A DNA stretch of 64,000 bases from Chromobacterium alticapitis (GCF_002924365.1 NZ_PQWB01000028.1:1-64000), one strand, 5' to 3'. Shown: positions 18,665-28,489, counted from the first letter of the stretch. Notes: generated by a model not told the origin, from the letters alone. Made by a program: numbers and translations.

Positions 18665-21244
18665 TTATTGTTCGTCGCCGCTGGTTTCCTCGTCGGCGGC
18701 CCCGTCATCCTTCTGCTTGCGCGCGCTGCCTTCCACCATGTTGATGACGAACAGGCGGCACTGCAGCGAGCCGTTGAACAGCGGCGTGCGGCGCTTGGGC
18801 GACAGGTGGATCAGCTTGCCCAGGCGCAGGTCGCCGCTGAACAGGCAGGCAGTCCAGCCGGCGAAATGGGCTTTCAGCCAGTCGCCCAGTTCCGGATACC
18901 ACTCGGCCAGTTGTTCCTGCTCTTCCAGCCGCACGCCGTAGGGCGGGTTGCTGACGATCAGACCGTGCTCTGCGTGCGGGCGGGTGGCGGTCACGTCGGC
19001 GGCTTTCAGCTCGATCAGGCCGGCGAGTCCGGCGCGCTCCAGATTGGCGCGGGCGATATTGATCATGGCCTGCGAGCGGTCCGAACCCTGAATGGCCAGT
19101 TTTTCGGCAGGCTTTTCGGCCTGGCGGGCATCCAGCTGCAGTCTTTCCCAGACCGCGGAGTCGAAGCTGGACAGCAGCTCGAAGCCGAAGCGGCGGTTGC
19201 GGCCGGGCGCGCGGTTCAGCGCGATGTCGGCGGCCTCCACCAGGAAGGTGCCGCTGCCGCACATCGGGTCCAGCAGCGGCTGGCTGCCGTCGTAGCCGGC
19301 CAGGCGCAGAATGCCGGCCGCCAGATTTTCGCGCAGCGGCGCCTCGCCGGTTTCGTCGCGCCAGCCGCGCTTGAACAGCGGCTCGCCGCTGGTGTCCAGG
19401 TAGATGGTGGCTTCATCGGCGCTCAGGAAGACGTTGACGCGCACGTCGGGGCTGCGGGTGTCCACATTGGGGCGGCCCAGCTGCGCCTGGCGGAAGCGGT
19501 CGCAGATCGCGTCCTTCACCATCAGGCCGACATAGTCCAGGCTCTTGACGCGCGCGCCTATGCCGTCGGCTTTCAGCTTGATGGTGCGCGACACTTCGAA
19601 CCAGCGCGGCCAATCCACGCTCATCGCCAGGCGGTAAATGTCCTGTTCCACGCGGTAGCCGCCGTGGGCCAGGCGCAGCAGGATGCGGCTGGCGGTGCGG
19701 CTGTGCAGGTTGGCGGCCATCATCAGGCTGGCGTCGCCGCTGAAGGCCACGCCGCCGTCGGCCGGGACGATGTCGCCGGCGCCCAGCGCCAGCAGCTCGT
19801 CGGCCAGGGTTTGTTCCAGGCCGCGCGGGCAGGGGGCGAACAGGGCCAATTTGCTGTCCAGGCGGCTGGTGACGGTGCGTTCGATGCGCGGCGCGTGCTC
19901 GTGCGAGCGCTCCTCATGCTGCGGGCGCTCGAAAGCGCGTTGCTCGAAGCGGCGCTGCGGATTATCCAGGCGATGCGAGTCGCTAAACGGCTTCAGACCA
20001 AGGTCTTCGCGCGGGGGGCGGCTATTGCCGCGCTCGCTGTCTTCGCGCTTGCCGAACAGCTTGCGCGGCGCGCGCTCGTTGCTCGGCTCGCGTTCCTGGC
20101 GCGGGGCGCGGTCTTGCCACTGCGGCTTGTCGTCGCGGCGGAAGCGGTTGTCGCGTTCGCCGTCCTCGCGCTTGCCGAAGATTTTGCGCGGGCCGTTGTC
20201 GTCTTGTTGCTCGCGCTCCTGGCGCGGGGCACGGTCTTGCCACTGCGGCTTGTCTTCGCGGCGGAAGCGGTTGTCGCGTTCGCCGTCTTCGCGTTTGCCG
20301 AAGATTTTGCGCGGGCCGTTGTCGTCTTGTTGCTCGCGCGCTTGGCGAGGCGCTCGGTCCTGCCATTGCGGCTTGTCGTCGCGGCGGAAGCGCTTGTCGC
20401 GCTCGCCGTCCTCGCGCTTGCCGAAGATTTTGCGCGGGCCGTTGTCGTCGCGCGGTTCACGTTCCTGGCGCGGCGCGCGTTCTTGCCACTGCGGTTTGTC
20501 CTCGCGGCGGTTGTCGCCCTCGGCGCGCGGCTTGAACGGGCGCGGCGGCGCGTCTTCGGTGTGCAGCGGCTTGCGGCCGGACGGACCGCGATCGCGGCTG
20601 TAGCGCTTGTCTTGATCTTGTCCTTCGCGGCGGAATTCCGGCGCGCGCTCCTGGCCTTCCGGCAGCGGCTTGCGGTTGGACGGGCCGCGGTCGCGGTCGT
20701 AGCGGCGGTCGTCGCGCGGGAAGGACGGCGCCTGGCCGGGGCCTTGCTTGTCGAAACGGCGCTGCTCGTCGCGCGGCTGCCATTCAGGCTTGCGGTCGAA
20801 GCGCTTGTCCTGGCCGCCTTCGGGGCGCGGGCCGCGCTTGTCGAAGCGGCGGTCGTCCTGGCGCGGCTGCCAGTCCGGCTTGCCGGCAGGGCGATCGAAG
20901 CGCTTGTCCTGGCCGCCTTCCGGGCGCGGGCCGCGCTTGTCGAAGCGGCGGTCGTCCTGGCGCGGCTGCCAGTCCGGTTTGCCGGCGGGGCGATCGAAAC
21001 GCTTGTCCTGGCCGCCTTCCGGGCGCGGGCCGCGCTTGTCGAAGCGGCGGTCGTCCTGGCGAGGCTGCCAGTCTGGTTTGCCGGCGCCGGGACGCGGGCC
21101 GGAATACGGCGCGCGCGGTTTGTCGAAGCGCGGCGGCTGCTCGCCGTCCCGCGGAGGCTGGCCTGCTGGCGAGTTGGCCGCGCGTTCGCGGCTGGTTTGA
21201 TCGCGGCGCTGGCTGGCGCGTTGGCGGGAACGGAAGCTGGACAT
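18665..21244 (-). CDS. rlmL: RlmL-type 23S rRNA methyltransferase with long repeat-rich N-terminus
   Basis: The 859-residue protein has two unlike halves. Residues about 462-859 form a THUMP domain (LALFAPCPRGLEQTLADEL) plus a class I methyltransferase with DPMCGSGTFLVEAADIAL and the SNPPYG catalytic motif. This is the length and layout of RlmL, which makes m2G2445 in 23S rRNA. Residues about 1-461 are Arg/Asp/Gln/Pro-rich and disordered. They include 3.5 copies of a 33-residue repeat (from residue 55) and four copies of a 41-residue repeat (about 248-411). The ATG at 21244 has GAGG upstream. The extension probably binds RNA or ribosomal precursors; that is inference. RlmK is not fused. Confidence 0.88.
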   Translation of the reverse strand: MSSFRSRQRASQRRDQTSRERAANSPAGQPPRDGEQPPRFDKPRAPYSGPRPGAGKPDWQPRQDDRRFDKRGPRPEGGQDKRFDRPAGKPDWQPRQDDRRFDKRGPRPEGGQDKRFDRPAGKPDWQPRQDDRRFDKRGPRPEGGQDKRFDRKPEWQPRDEQRRFDKQGPGQAPSFPRDDRRYDRDRGPSNRKPLPEGQERAPEFRREGQDQDKRYSRDRGPSGRKPLHTEDAPPRPFKPRAEGDNRREDKPQWQERAPRQEREPRDDNGPRKIFGKREDGERDKRFRRDDKPQWQDRAPRQAREQQDDNGPRKIFGKREDGERDNRFRREDKPQWQDRAPRQEREQQDDNGPRKIFGKREDGERDNRFRRDDKPQWQDRAPRQEREPSNERAPRKLFGKREDSERGNSRPPREDLGLKPFSDSHRLDNPQRRFEQRAFERPQHEERSHEHAPRIERTVTSRLDSKLALFAPCPRGLEQTLADELLALGAGDIVPADGGVAFSGDASLMMAANLHSRTASRILLRLAHGGYRVEQDIYRLAMSVDWPRWFEVSRTIKLKADGIGARVKSLDYVGLMVKDAICDRFRQAQLGRPNVDTRSPDVRVNVFLSADEATIYLDTSGEPLFKRGWRDETGEAPLRENLAAGILRLAGYDGSQPLLDPMCGSGTFLVEAADIALNRAPGRNRRFGFELLSSFDSAVWERLQLDARQAEKPAEKLAIQGSDRSQAMINIARANLERAGLAGLIELKAADVTATRPHAEHGLIVSNPPYGVRLEEQEQLAEWYPELGDWLKAHFAGWTACLFSGDLRLGKLIHLSPKRRTPLFNGSLQCRLFVINMVEGSARKQKDDGAADEETSGDEQ
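20012..20503 (-). repeat. Four tandem 123-bp coding repeats in the rlmL-type gene
   Basis: Each unit encodes 41 residues of the type DDKPQWQDRAPRQEREQQ, then DNGPRKIFGKREDGERD and NRFRR. Copies 2 and 3 are almost identical in DNA and copy 4 is diverged. In-frame units mean copy number could change without breaking the gene. Confidence 0.85.
20792..21082 (-). repeat. Tandem 99-bp coding repeats in the rlmL-type gene
   Basis: Three near-identical 33-residue units (GKPDWQPRQDDRRFDKRG, then PRPEGGQDKRFDRPA), with a partial fourth continuing below 20792. DNA identity between units is high, indicating recent duplication. Confidence 0.85.
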
Positions 21245-21370
21245 GAAACGACCTCGAATGGGCATGCTTGATTTAGTAATTTCTTAATTTTAACGCATTT
21301 GGCCGCGGCCTGCTTGGTGGCGCAGCGGCTTTCCGTTACCATAACCGGTTCGATTGGATATTGGATCGCG

Positions 21371-22417
21371 ATGTTGCACAGCAGTTTCGCCGCCCGTCTG
21401 GCGGCCTGGCAGCGGCTGCACGGCCGCCACGACTTACCCTGGCAAGTCAGCGACCCATACCGCGTCTGGCTGTCCGAGATCATGCTGCAGCAGACCCAGG
21501 TCAAGAGCGTGCTCGACTACTACCCGCGCTTCCTGGCGCGCTTCCCGGACGTGGCGGCGCTGGCGGAGGCTCCGGTGGACGACGTGCTGGCGCAGTGGAG
21601 CGGCCTGGGTTACTACAGCCGGGCGCGCAATCTGCACAAGGCCGCGCGCATGGTGATGGACGCGTTCGGCGGCGCGTTTCCGGCCGAGCGCGAGCAGCTG
21701 GAGCGTCTGCCCGGCGTGGGCCGCTCCACCGCCGCGGCGATTTCCGCCTTCGCCTTCGGCCGGCGCGAAACCATACTGGATGGCAACGTCAAGCGGGTGC
21801 TGGCGCGCTGCTTCGGCATAGATGGCTTCCCCGGCGATAAGGCGATAGAGAAGCGCATGTGGGCGTTGGCCGAGCAGATCCTGCCGACGGACGCCGCGGA
21901 CATCGGTCCCTATGTGCAGGGCTTGATGGACTTGGGCGCGACGGTTTGCGGCCGCGGCAAGCCCGCCTGCGCCGTCTGTCCGATGGCGGATGGCTGCGTG
22001 GCGGCGCTGGAGGGCCGCACCGGCGAGCTGCCGACGCCGCGCCCCAAGAAAGCGGTGCCGACGCGGCAGGCGGCGATGCTGCTGGCGCGGCATGGCGACA
22101 AGGTATGGCTGGAGCGGCGGCCGCCCACGGGCATCTGGGGCGGGCTGTTGTCCTTGCCGGAGTTCGCCACCACCCTGGAGATTGAAGACTGGCTGCGGCA
22201 GGCGGGAGACGGCGATGCGCTGCCCGCCTGGCCGGAGCTGGAGCATGTGTTTACGCATTTTCGCCTGATCATCACGCCGCAGCCGGTGCGCATGGACCGG
22301 TTGCGCGCGCTGGGCGTCGCCGAGCGCGACGGCCAGTGGCTGGACATCGATCAGGCCGTGGACGCCGGGGTGCCGGCGCCGGTGCGCCGGCTGTTGCTCA
22401 GGCTGGCATCGGATTGA
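21371..22417 (+). CDS. mutY: Adenine DNA glycosylase MutY
   Basis: This 348-residue base-excision enzyme removes A mispaired with 8-oxoG. The helix-hairpin-helix LPGVGRSTA and catalytic Asp in ILDGNVKRV (D137) are present, with Glu36 in SEIMLQQTQV as the adenine-acting residue. The iron-sulfur ligands are C193, C200, C203 and C209 in the usual C-x6-C-x2-C-x5-C spacing. The C-terminal MutT-like domain is intact. I chose the ATG at 21371; the longer ORF to 21299 is not family sequence. It diverges from the rlmL-type gene. Confidence 0.96.
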   Translation: MLHSSFAARLAAWQRLHGRHDLPWQVSDPYRVWLSEIMLQQTQVKSVLDYYPRFLARFPDVAALAEAPVDDVLAQWSGLGYYSRARNLHKAARMVMDAFGGAFPAEREQLERLPGVGRSTAAAISAFAFGRRETILDGNVKRVLARCFGIDGFPGDKAIEKRMWALAEQILPTDAADIGPYVQGLMDLGATVCGRGKPACAVCPMADGCVAALEGRTGELPTPRPKKAVPTRQAAMLLARHGDKVWLERRPPTGIWGGLLSLPEFATTLEIEDWLRQAGDGDALPAWPELEHVFTHFRLIITPQPVRMDRLRALGVAERDGQWLDIDQAVDAGVPAPVRRLLLRLASD

Positions 22418-22508
22418 CGAGGGCGGGCGTAGGCCCGCCCATTGTGGCAAATGGCTGGGCGCGCCCGGCTTACAATTGAAGACGGCGAGTCCGTCCAGAT
22501 AGACAGAT

Positions 22509-24713
22509 ATGGTTTCCGTAGTCCGTACCGTTGCCGATACCCTGGCCGACGCCGCCGATCCGGCGCGCTGGCTGCAGCGCTTGTCCGCCGCCTACTCGCC
22601 CGAGGACGGCGCGCTGCTGGCGCGCGCCTTCGAGGCTGCGCGCCAGATGTACGCTGGCAAGACCGTTCCCGCCACTGGAGAAGACCTGTTCAGCCACGCG
22701 GTGGCCGCGGCTGCCATCGTGGCGGACCTCCACTTGCTGCCGGACGCCATCGCGGCGACGCTGCTGTTCTCCGCGCCGGATTACCACCCGGAATGGCAGC
22801 AGTGGCTGACTGAAACCTTCAATCCCACCGTGGCCATGCTGGTGGACGGCGTCGGCGGCGTGCGCCGCATCACCGAATTCGCCCGCATCGACAAGATGGC
22901 CACGCCGGAGGACTGCGCGCGCCAAGCCGAGACCATGCGCAAGATGCTGCTGGCAATGGTGGCGGACATCCGCGTGGTGCTGATCAAGCTGGCCTGGCGC
23001 ACGCAAACCATGCATTACCTGGCCAATGTGGCTGACGAGGCGGTGCGCCGCCGCATCGCCGGCGAAACGCTGGAGCTGTTCGCGCCCTTGGCCAACCGGC
23101 TGGGCGTATGGCAGATCAAGTGGGAGCTGGAGGACTTGGGCCTCCGCCACACCGAGCCGGACACCTACAAGAAGATCGCCAAGTTGCTGGACGAGCGGCG
23201 GCTGGAGCGCATCGACTATATCGAGCGCGTGCTGAACGTTCTGCGCGAAGAATTGAGCAAGGCCGGCGTCAAGGCCGAAGTGGCCGGCCGGCCCAAGCAC
23301 ATCTATTCCATCTGGAAGAAGATGAAGAAGAAAAAGCTCGACTTCTCGGAGCTTTACGACATCCGCGCGGTGCGCATCCTGGTGGACAAACTGCCGGACT
23401 GCTACACCGCGCTCGGCATCATCCACGGCATGTGGCAGCCGATACGCGGCGAGTTCGACGACTACATCTCCCATCCCAAGGCCAATAACTACCGCAGCCT
23501 GCACACCGCGGTGATCGGCCCCGAGGACAAAGCGCTGGAGGTGCAGATCCGCACCTTCGAGATGCACGAGCATGCCGAATTCGGCGTGGCGGCGCACTGG
23601 CGCTACAAGGAAGGCGGCAAGGGCGACGCGGCTTACGAGGAGAAAATCTCCTGGCTGCGCCAGCTGCTGGATTGGCGCGAGGAAATGTCCGACCGCGAAG
23701 GCCTGGCCGAGGCGTTCAAGACCGAGCTGTTCGCCGACACCATCTATGTGCTGACGCCGCAAGGCAAGGTACTGGCGCTGCCGCAGGGCGCCACGCCGAT
23801 CGACTTCGCTTACGCGATTCATTCCGGCCTGGGCAACCGCTGCCGCGGCGCCAAAGTAGAAGGGCAGATCGTGCCGCTGTCCACGCCGCTGCAGAACGGC
23901 CAGCGCGTGGAAATCCTGGCGGCCAAGGAAGGCGGCCCGTCGGTCAACTGGCTGCACGACGGCTGGGTGAAGAGCCATCGCGCCATCTCCAAGATCCGCC
24001 AGTATATCCGGCTGCAAAACGCCGACACGGTACGCGAAACCGGCAAGGCGCTGTTCGAGCGCGAGCTGGCGCGGCGGCCGCATATCCAGCCCAATCTGCT
24101 GCAGCTGGCCGAGAAGCTGGGCTATGACAAGCTGGACGAAGTCTACGGCGCGCTGGGCCACGGCGAGCTGACGATACGCGCGGTCAGCAACGCCATCACC
24201 AGCTTCGCGCCGCCCCCGGCGGTGGAGGTGCAGCCGGAAAGCCTGATCCGCGCCAGCAAGGGCGGCCATGACGCCGGCGGCGTGCTGATCGAGGGCGTGG
24301 ACAACCTGATGACGGTGCTGGCCAAGTGCTGCAAGCCGGCGCCGCCGGACCAGGTGATGGGCTTCGTGACCAAGGGGCGCGGCATTTCCATCCACCGCAG
24401 CAGCTGCCTGACGCTGAAAAAGCTGTCGCAGGAGGTGCCGGAGCGGCTGATCGCGGCGGAATGGGGCGAGCAAAAGAACAGCGTGTTCCCGATAGACATC
24501 GAGGTGATGTCGCAGGACCGGCCCGGCCTGTTGCGCGATATTTCCGACGTATTGTCGCGCGAGAAGCTGAACCTGATAGGCGTCAACACGCTGGCGCGTG
24601 ATCAGAAAAGCCGCTTGCGGCTGACGGTGGAAGTGCGCCAGGTGCAGGATATCAGCCGGGTGTTGTCGCGCTTGATGGAGCTGTCCGGCGTGCAGGAAGC
24701 GCGCCGGGTCTAA
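22509..24713 (+). CDS. relA: (p)ppGpp synthetase RelA
   Basis: This 734-residue ribosome-associated enzyme makes pppGpp/ppGpp from GTP/GDP and ATP on amino-acid starvation. The hydrolase domain is degenerate: the HD metal pair is missing (LPDAIAATLLFSAPDY). The synthetase carries EFDDYI, the acidic ExDD motif of monofunctional RelA, plus NNYRSLHTAV and EFGVAAHWRYKEGG. TGS (ALPQGATPIDFAYAIHSGLG), a zinc-finger region with KCCKPAPPD, and a C-terminal ACT domain follow. It starts 91 bases after mutY. SpoT is not in this window. Confidence 0.95.
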   Translation: MVSVVRTVADTLADAADPARWLQRLSAAYSPEDGALLARAFEAARQMYAGKTVPATGEDLFSHAVAAAAIVADLHLLPDAIAATLLFSAPDYHPEWQQWLTETFNPTVAMLVDGVGGVRRITEFARIDKMATPEDCARQAETMRKMLLAMVADIRVVLIKLAWRTQTMHYLANVADEAVRRRIAGETLELFAPLANRLGVWQIKWELEDLGLRHTEPDTYKKIAKLLDERRLERIDYIERVLNVLREELSKAGVKAEVAGRPKHIYSIWKKMKKKKLDFSELYDIRAVRILVDKLPDCYTALGIIHGMWQPIRGEFDDYISHPKANNYRSLHTAVIGPEDKALEVQIRTFEMHEHAEFGVAAHWRYKEGGKGDAAYEEKISWLRQLLDWREEMSDREGLAEAFKTELFADTIYVLTPQGKVLALPQGATPIDFAYAIHSGLGNRCRGAKVEGQIVPLSTPLQNGQRVEILAAKEGGPSVNWLHDGWVKSHRAISKIRQYIRLQNADTVRETGKALFERELARRPHIQPNLLQLAEKLGYDKLDEVYGALGHGELTIRAVSNAITSFAPPPAVEVQPESLIRASKGGHDAGGVLIEGVDNLMTVLAKCCKPAPPDQVMGFVTKGRGISIHRSSCLTLKKLSQEVPERLIAAEWGEQKNSVFPIDIEVMSQDRPGLLRDISDVLSREKLNLIGVNTLARDQKSRLRLTVEVRQVQDISRVLSRLMELSGVQEARRV

Positions 24714-24731
24714 GGCGAAGTATCAGGGGAG

Positions 24732-24778
24732 CCGGCTGAAAGGTCCGCGCGGCGGGCTTTTCAGCCGGTTTGGCTTTT
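24732..24778 (+). terminator. Intrinsic terminator of relA
   Basis: CCGGCTGAAA (24732-24741) pairs with TTTCAGCCGG (24759-24768) and is followed by a T-rich stretch. It lies 18 bases after the relA stop. Confidence 0.75.
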
Positions 24779-24839
24779 GGGGCCGAGCCGGCCGGGCGGC
24801 TGGCGGTTTGCGTTTAAGCAAGTCCGTTCGATTCGCAAT

Positions 24840-24868
24840 TTGCTTTCACGTGAAGAAATTTTCATAAT
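24840..24868 (+). promoter_or_regulatory. Predicted deo operon promoter with overlapping palindrome
   Basis: TTGCTT (24840-24845) and CATAAT (24863-24868) are spaced 17 bases. The perfect palindrome TTCACGTGAA (24845-24854) overlaps the -35 and spacer, as a repressor operator would. The expected start is near 24875, leaving about a 74-base leader to deoC. The regulator is unknown; DeoR or a LacI-type factor are candidates by analogy. Confidence 0.5.
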
Positions 24869-24948
24869 CGCATGCAGTGCCTCGGACAAAACGCCGTCAT
24901 GGCGGCGAAGATTCGGGACCGAGCGATGCCATTCTAGAGAGAACGACC

Positions 24949-25716
24949 ATGTCTGCATTGATTGAAGCCGCGCGCCGCGCGCTGTCCCTGATGGACCTGA
25001 CCACCCTCAACGACGACGACACCGACGCCAAGGTGATCGCGCTGTGCCAAAAGGCCAAGAGCCAGGACGGCACTGTGGCCGCCGTCTGCGTGTTCCCGCG
25101 CTTCGTGCCCATCGCCAAGAAAACGCTGCGCGAAGCGGGCTGCCCGGAAGTGCTGGTGGCCACCGTCACCAACTTCCCGCACGGCAATGACGACGTCGCC
25201 ATCGCCGTCGCGGAAACCCGCGCCGCCATCGCCTACGGCGCCGACGAAGTGGATGTGGTGTTTCCGTACCGCGCGCTGATGGCAGGCAACCGCGACATCG
25301 GTTTCGAGCTGGTCAAGGCCTGCAAGGAAGCCTGCGGCGGCAAGCTGCTGAAAGTCATCATCGAAAGCGGCGAACTGAAAGACGCTGCGCTGATCCGCGA
25401 AGCCAGCGAGATCTCCATCCGCGCGGGCGCGGACTTCATCAAGACCTCCACCGGCAAGGTGCCGGTCAACGCCACGCTGGAAGCGGCGGACGCGATGCTG
25501 AACGTGATCAAGGAACAGGGCGGCAAGTGCGGCTTCAAGGCTGCAGGCGGCGTGAAGAGCGCGGCCGAGGCCAAGCAGTACCTGGACCTGGCCGGCGGCC
25601 TGCTGGGCGATGCCTGGGTCAATGCCGATCACTTCCGCTTCGGCGCGTCCAGCCTGCTGGCCAATCTGCAGATCGAGATCGCCGGCGGCGTGGCCAAGCA
25701 AACCAGCGGCTACTGA
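24949..25716 (+). CDS. deoC: Deoxyribose-phosphate aldolase
   Basis: This 255-residue class I aldolase splits 2-deoxyribose-5-phosphate into acetaldehyde and glyceraldehyde-3-phosphate. The Schiff-base Lys is K165 in FIKTSTGK, the proton-relay Lys is K197 in GFKAAGG, and D102 sits in GADEVDVV; all match the enteric enzyme. I chose the ATG at 24949 with GAGAG upstream. It is the first gene of deoC-deoA-deoB-deoD, the full pathway from deoxynucleosides to glycolytic intermediates. Confidence 0.96.
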   Translation: MSALIEAARRALSLMDLTTLNDDDTDAKVIALCQKAKSQDGTVAAVCVFPRFVPIAKKTLREAGCPEVLVATVTNFPHGNDDVAIAVAETRAAIAYGADEVDVVFPYRALMAGNRDIGFELVKACKEACGGKLLKVIIESGELKDAALIREASEISIRAGADFIKTSTGKVPVNATLEAADAMLNVIKEQGGKCGFKAAGGVKSAAEAKQYLDLAGGLLGDAWVNADHFRFGASSLLANLQIEIAGGVAKQTSGY

Positions 25717-25750
25717 TCGAACTTAGGAATACGCGGGGGTTCCGCACTCT

Positions 25751-25808
25751 GGCCGGGCGATTTCCCGGCCGCATCGCCCATTGCCGTTTCAATTAGCGGC
25801 GCAATGGG
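25751..25808 (+). other. Two tandem hairpins between deoC and deoA
   Basis: GGCCGGG/CCCGGCC (25751-25770) is a perfect 7-bp stem with a six-base loop. Then CCCATTGC/GCAATGGG (25777-25808) is an 8-bp stem, further helped by CG/CG inside. Neither has a T-run, so they more likely shape mRNA processing or stability between the two genes than stop transcription. Confidence 0.6.
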
Positions 25809-25827
25809 TTTCAGGCAGGAGAATGCC

Positions 25828-27156
25828 ATGTTTTTGCCGCAAGAAATCATCCGTAGAAAACGCGACGGCCTGATGCTGTCGCAAGAAGAAATCCAGCAAT
25901 TCGTCGCCGGCATCACCGACAACAGCGTGGCCGACAGCCAGATCGCCGCGCTGGCGATGGCCATCTACTTCAACGGCATGGAGCTGGAAGAAAACGTGCA
26001 CCTGGCGCTGGCCATGCGCGATTCCGGCCGCCGCATGCACTGGAAAGATCTGAACTTGCCCGGCCCCATCGTGGACAAGCACTCCACCGGCGGCGTGGGC
26101 GACGTGGTGTCGCTGATGCTCGGGCCCATGGTCGCCGCCTGCGGCGGCTTCGTGCCGATGATTTCCGGCCGCGGTTTGGGCCACACCGGCGGCACGCTGG
26201 ACAAGCTGTCCGCGGTGCCTGGCTATAACCCGTTCCCGGAGCCGGAACTGTTCCGCAAGGTGGTGAAGGATGTCGGCGTGGCCATCATCGGCCAGACGTC
26301 GGACCTGGCCCCGGCGGATCGCCGCTTCTACGCCACTCGCGACGTCACCGCCACGGTGGAGTCCATCGCGCTGATCACCGCGTCCATCCTGTCCAAGAAA
26401 CTGGCGGCGGGCCTGGACGTGTTGGTGATGGACGTGAAGGCCGGCAGCGGCGCCTTCATGCCGACCATGCAGAAGTCCATCGAACTGGCCGAGCGCATTG
26501 TCAAAGTGGGCAACGGCGCCGGCGTGGCCACCACCGCGCTGATCACCGAAATGAGCCAGCCCTTGGCCTCCACCGCCGGCAACAGCATTGAAACCCGCGA
26601 AGCGGTGCGTTATCTGAAGGGCGACGAACGCAATCCGCGCCTGCACGAAGTGACCATGGCGCTGTGCGCGCAGATGCTGATCGGCGGCAAGCTGGCGGCG
26701 GACGAGACTGACGCCAGCGCCAAGCTGCAGGCCGCGCTGGACTCCGGCCGCGCCGCGGAAATCTTCGGCCGCATGGTGACCGCCCTGGGCGGCCCGGCCG
26801 ACTTCCTGGAAAACTACGACCGCCACCTGGCGCCGGCGCCCATCGTGCGTCCGGTTTACGCCGACAAGGCCGGCTTCGTCGGCGCGATGGACACCCGCGG
26901 TATCGGCATGGCCGTCTGCGCGCTGGGCGGCGGCCGCCGTCTGGCCACCGATGTGCTGGATTTCCGCGTAGGACTGTCGCAGTTCGTCGAACTGGGCCAA
27001 AATATCAGTAAAGACACCCCGCTGATGATGATCCACGCCGCCGACGAGGCGAGCTTCGAAGACGCGGCGCGTCGCATCAAGGCCGCCATCCGCATCGATG
27101 AAATCGCGCCGGCCGCGCTGCCGCCGCAGGTCTACCAGATCATCCGTGGCGAATAA
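25828..27156 (+). CDS. deoA: Thymidine phosphorylase
   Basis: This 442-residue enzyme cleaves thymidine with phosphate to thymine and 2-deoxyribose-1-phosphate. The phosphate-binding signature [11 protein letters not shown] and the substrate segment [15 protein letters not shown] are intact, as is [11 protein letters not shown]. The ATG at 25828 has AGGAG upstream; a longer ORF from 25804 lacks one. Length and domain order are normal for the dimeric family (helical domain, alpha/beta domain, C-terminal domain). Confidence 0.96.
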   Translation: MFLPQEIIRRKRDGLMLSQEEIQQFVAGITDNSVADSQIAALAMAIYFNGMELEENVHLALAMRDSGRRMHWKDLNLPGPIVDKHSTGGVGDVVSLMLGPMVAACGGFVPMISGRGLGHTGGTLDKLSAVPGYNPFPEPELFRKVVKDVGVAIIGQTSDLAPADRRFYATRDVTATVESIALITASILSKKLAAGLDVLVMDVKAGSGAFMPTMQKSIELAERIVKVGNGAGVATTALITEMSQPLASTAGNSIETREAVRYLKGDERNPRLHEVTMALCAQMLIGGKLAADETDASAKLQAALDSGRAAEIFGRMVTALGGPADFLENYDRHLAPAPIVRPVYADKAGFVGAMDTRGIGMAVCALGGGRRLATDVLDFRVGLSQFVELGQNISKDTPLMMIHAADEASFEDAARRIKAAIRIDEIAPAALPPQVYQIIRGE

Positions 27157-27171
27157 GGCCAGGGAGGCAGC

Positions 27172-28389
27172 ATGAAACGCGCAATTATCATCATTCTCGA
27201 TTCGCTGGGCATAGGCGCGGCGGCTGACGCGCCGAAGTTCGGCGACGCCGGCAGCAACACCTTGGGCCATATCGCGATGGAGGCGGCCGCCGGCCGCGCC
27301 GACATCGGCCGCAGCGGCCCGCTGACGCTGCCCAATCTGTCCAGGATGGGCCTGGCCCACGCCTGCCAGCTGTCGTCCGGCTACTTCCCGGAAGGGATGG
27401 ATCCGGCCGCGCCGGAGGCCGCCTATGGCTATGCCCGCGAAATCTCCAGCGGCAAGGACACCCCGTCCGGCCACTGGGAAATCGCCGGCGTGCCGGTATT
27501 GTTCGACTGGGGCTATTTCAGCGATCACGACAACAGCTTCCCGCAGGCGCTGCTGGACGCCATCGTGGCCAAGGCCGGCTTGCCGGGCTATCTGGGCAAT
27601 TGCCACGCCTCCGGCACCGAGATTCTGGACCGCCTGGGCGAAGAGCACATGCAGAGCGGCAAGCCCATCTTCTACACCTCGGCCGATTCGGTGTTCCAGA
27701 TCGCCTGCCATGAAGAGACCTATGGCCTCGACAAGCTGTACGAGCTGTGCAAGATCACCCGCGAGCTGTTGGAGCCATACAACATCGGCCGCGTGATCGC
27801 GCGCCCGTTCATCGGCGAAGGTACGGGCAAGTTCGCCCGCACCGGCAACCGCAAGGACCTGGCGGTGGAGCCGCCGGCGGCCACGGTGCTGCAGAAGCTG
27901 GCCGAAGCCGGCGGGGATGTGGTGTCCATCGGCAAGATCGCCGACATCTACGCCCACGTCGGCATCACCCACAAGCACAAAGCCACCGGCTTTGACCAGC
28001 TGTGGGACGCCACGCTGGGCGCGATGGCGCAGCATCAGGACAAGCCGGCCATCATCATGGCCAACTTCGTCGATTTCGACTCCAGCTACGGCCATCGTCG
28101 CAATACTGCAGGCTACGCCGCGGCGCTGGAAGAGTTCGACGCACGCCTGCCGGAAGTCATGGCCGCGATGGGCGAGGACGATATCCTGATCCTGTCGGCA
28201 GACCACGGTTGCGACCCGACCTGGCCGGGCACCGACCACACGCGCGAGCACATCCCGGTGCTGTGCTACGGCAAGAAGGTGAGGCCGGGCAGCCTGGGCG
28301 AACGAACCACTTTCGCCGACATCGGTCAGAGCGTGGCCTGCCACCTGGGCCTGTCGCCCATGGAGTACGGCGAGTCCTTCCTGAACTGA
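27172..28389 (+). CDS. deoB: Phosphopentomutase
   Basis: This 405-residue alkaline-phosphatase-fold mutase moves phosphate between C1 and C5 of ribose or deoxyribose phosphate. Metal ligands are seen in [10 protein letters not shown] near the N-terminus and in [19 protein letters not shown] near the C-terminus. The phosphothreonine site lies in [11 protein letters not shown]. It starts 16 bases after deoA with GGAGG upstream and links DeoA/DeoD products to the DeoC substrate. Confidence 0.96.
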   Translation: MKRAIIIILDSLGIGAAADAPKFGDAGSNTLGHIAMEAAAGRADIGRSGPLTLPNLSRMGLAHACQLSSGYFPEGMDPAAPEAAYGYAREISSGKDTPSGHWEIAGVPVLFDWGYFSDHDNSFPQALLDAIVAKAGLPGYLGNCHASGTEILDRLGEEHMQSGKPIFYTSADSVFQIACHEETYGLDKLYELCKITRELLEPYNIGRVIARPFIGEGTGKFARTGNRKDLAVEPPAATVLQKLAEAGGDVVSIGKIADIYAHVGITHKHKATGFDQLWDATLGAMAQHQDKPAIIMANFVDFDSSYGHRRNTAGYAAALEEFDARLPEVMAAMGEDDILILSADHGCDPTWPGTDHTREHIPVLCYGKKVRPGSLGERTTFADIGQSVACHLGLSPMEYGESFLN

Positions 28390-28437
28390 TCGCCTGCATC
28401 CGCGCCGCCCTGCGCAGGCGGCTCGGCCCCATTTTTC

Positions 28438-28458
28438 CGCCCGTGGACAACGGGCGGG
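28438..28458 (+). other. Hairpin between deoB and deoD
   Basis: CCGCCCGT pairs with ACGGGCGG around GGACA. The next bases are GTCTGAAACATCG, without a T-run. It probably acts at the mRNA level (stability or partial attenuation) ahead of deoD. Confidence 0.5.
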
Positions 28459-28489
28459 TCTGAAACATCGAAAAAAGAGGAGACCTGCA

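Noticed and set aside
20012-21082. Regularly spaced repeats resembling an array
   Set aside because: Units are contiguous with no unique spacers, keep the reading frame and encode repeated residues, so they are coding tandem repeats, not CRISPR.
18668-21271. 867-codon open frame on the plus strand opposite the rlmL-type gene
   Set aside because: It mirrors the real gene end to end. The Arg/Asp repeats and GC-rich third positions keep the opposite frame free of stops. The product is a featureless Ala/Val/Leu/Arg string, while the minus frame has THUMP and methyltransferase motifs.
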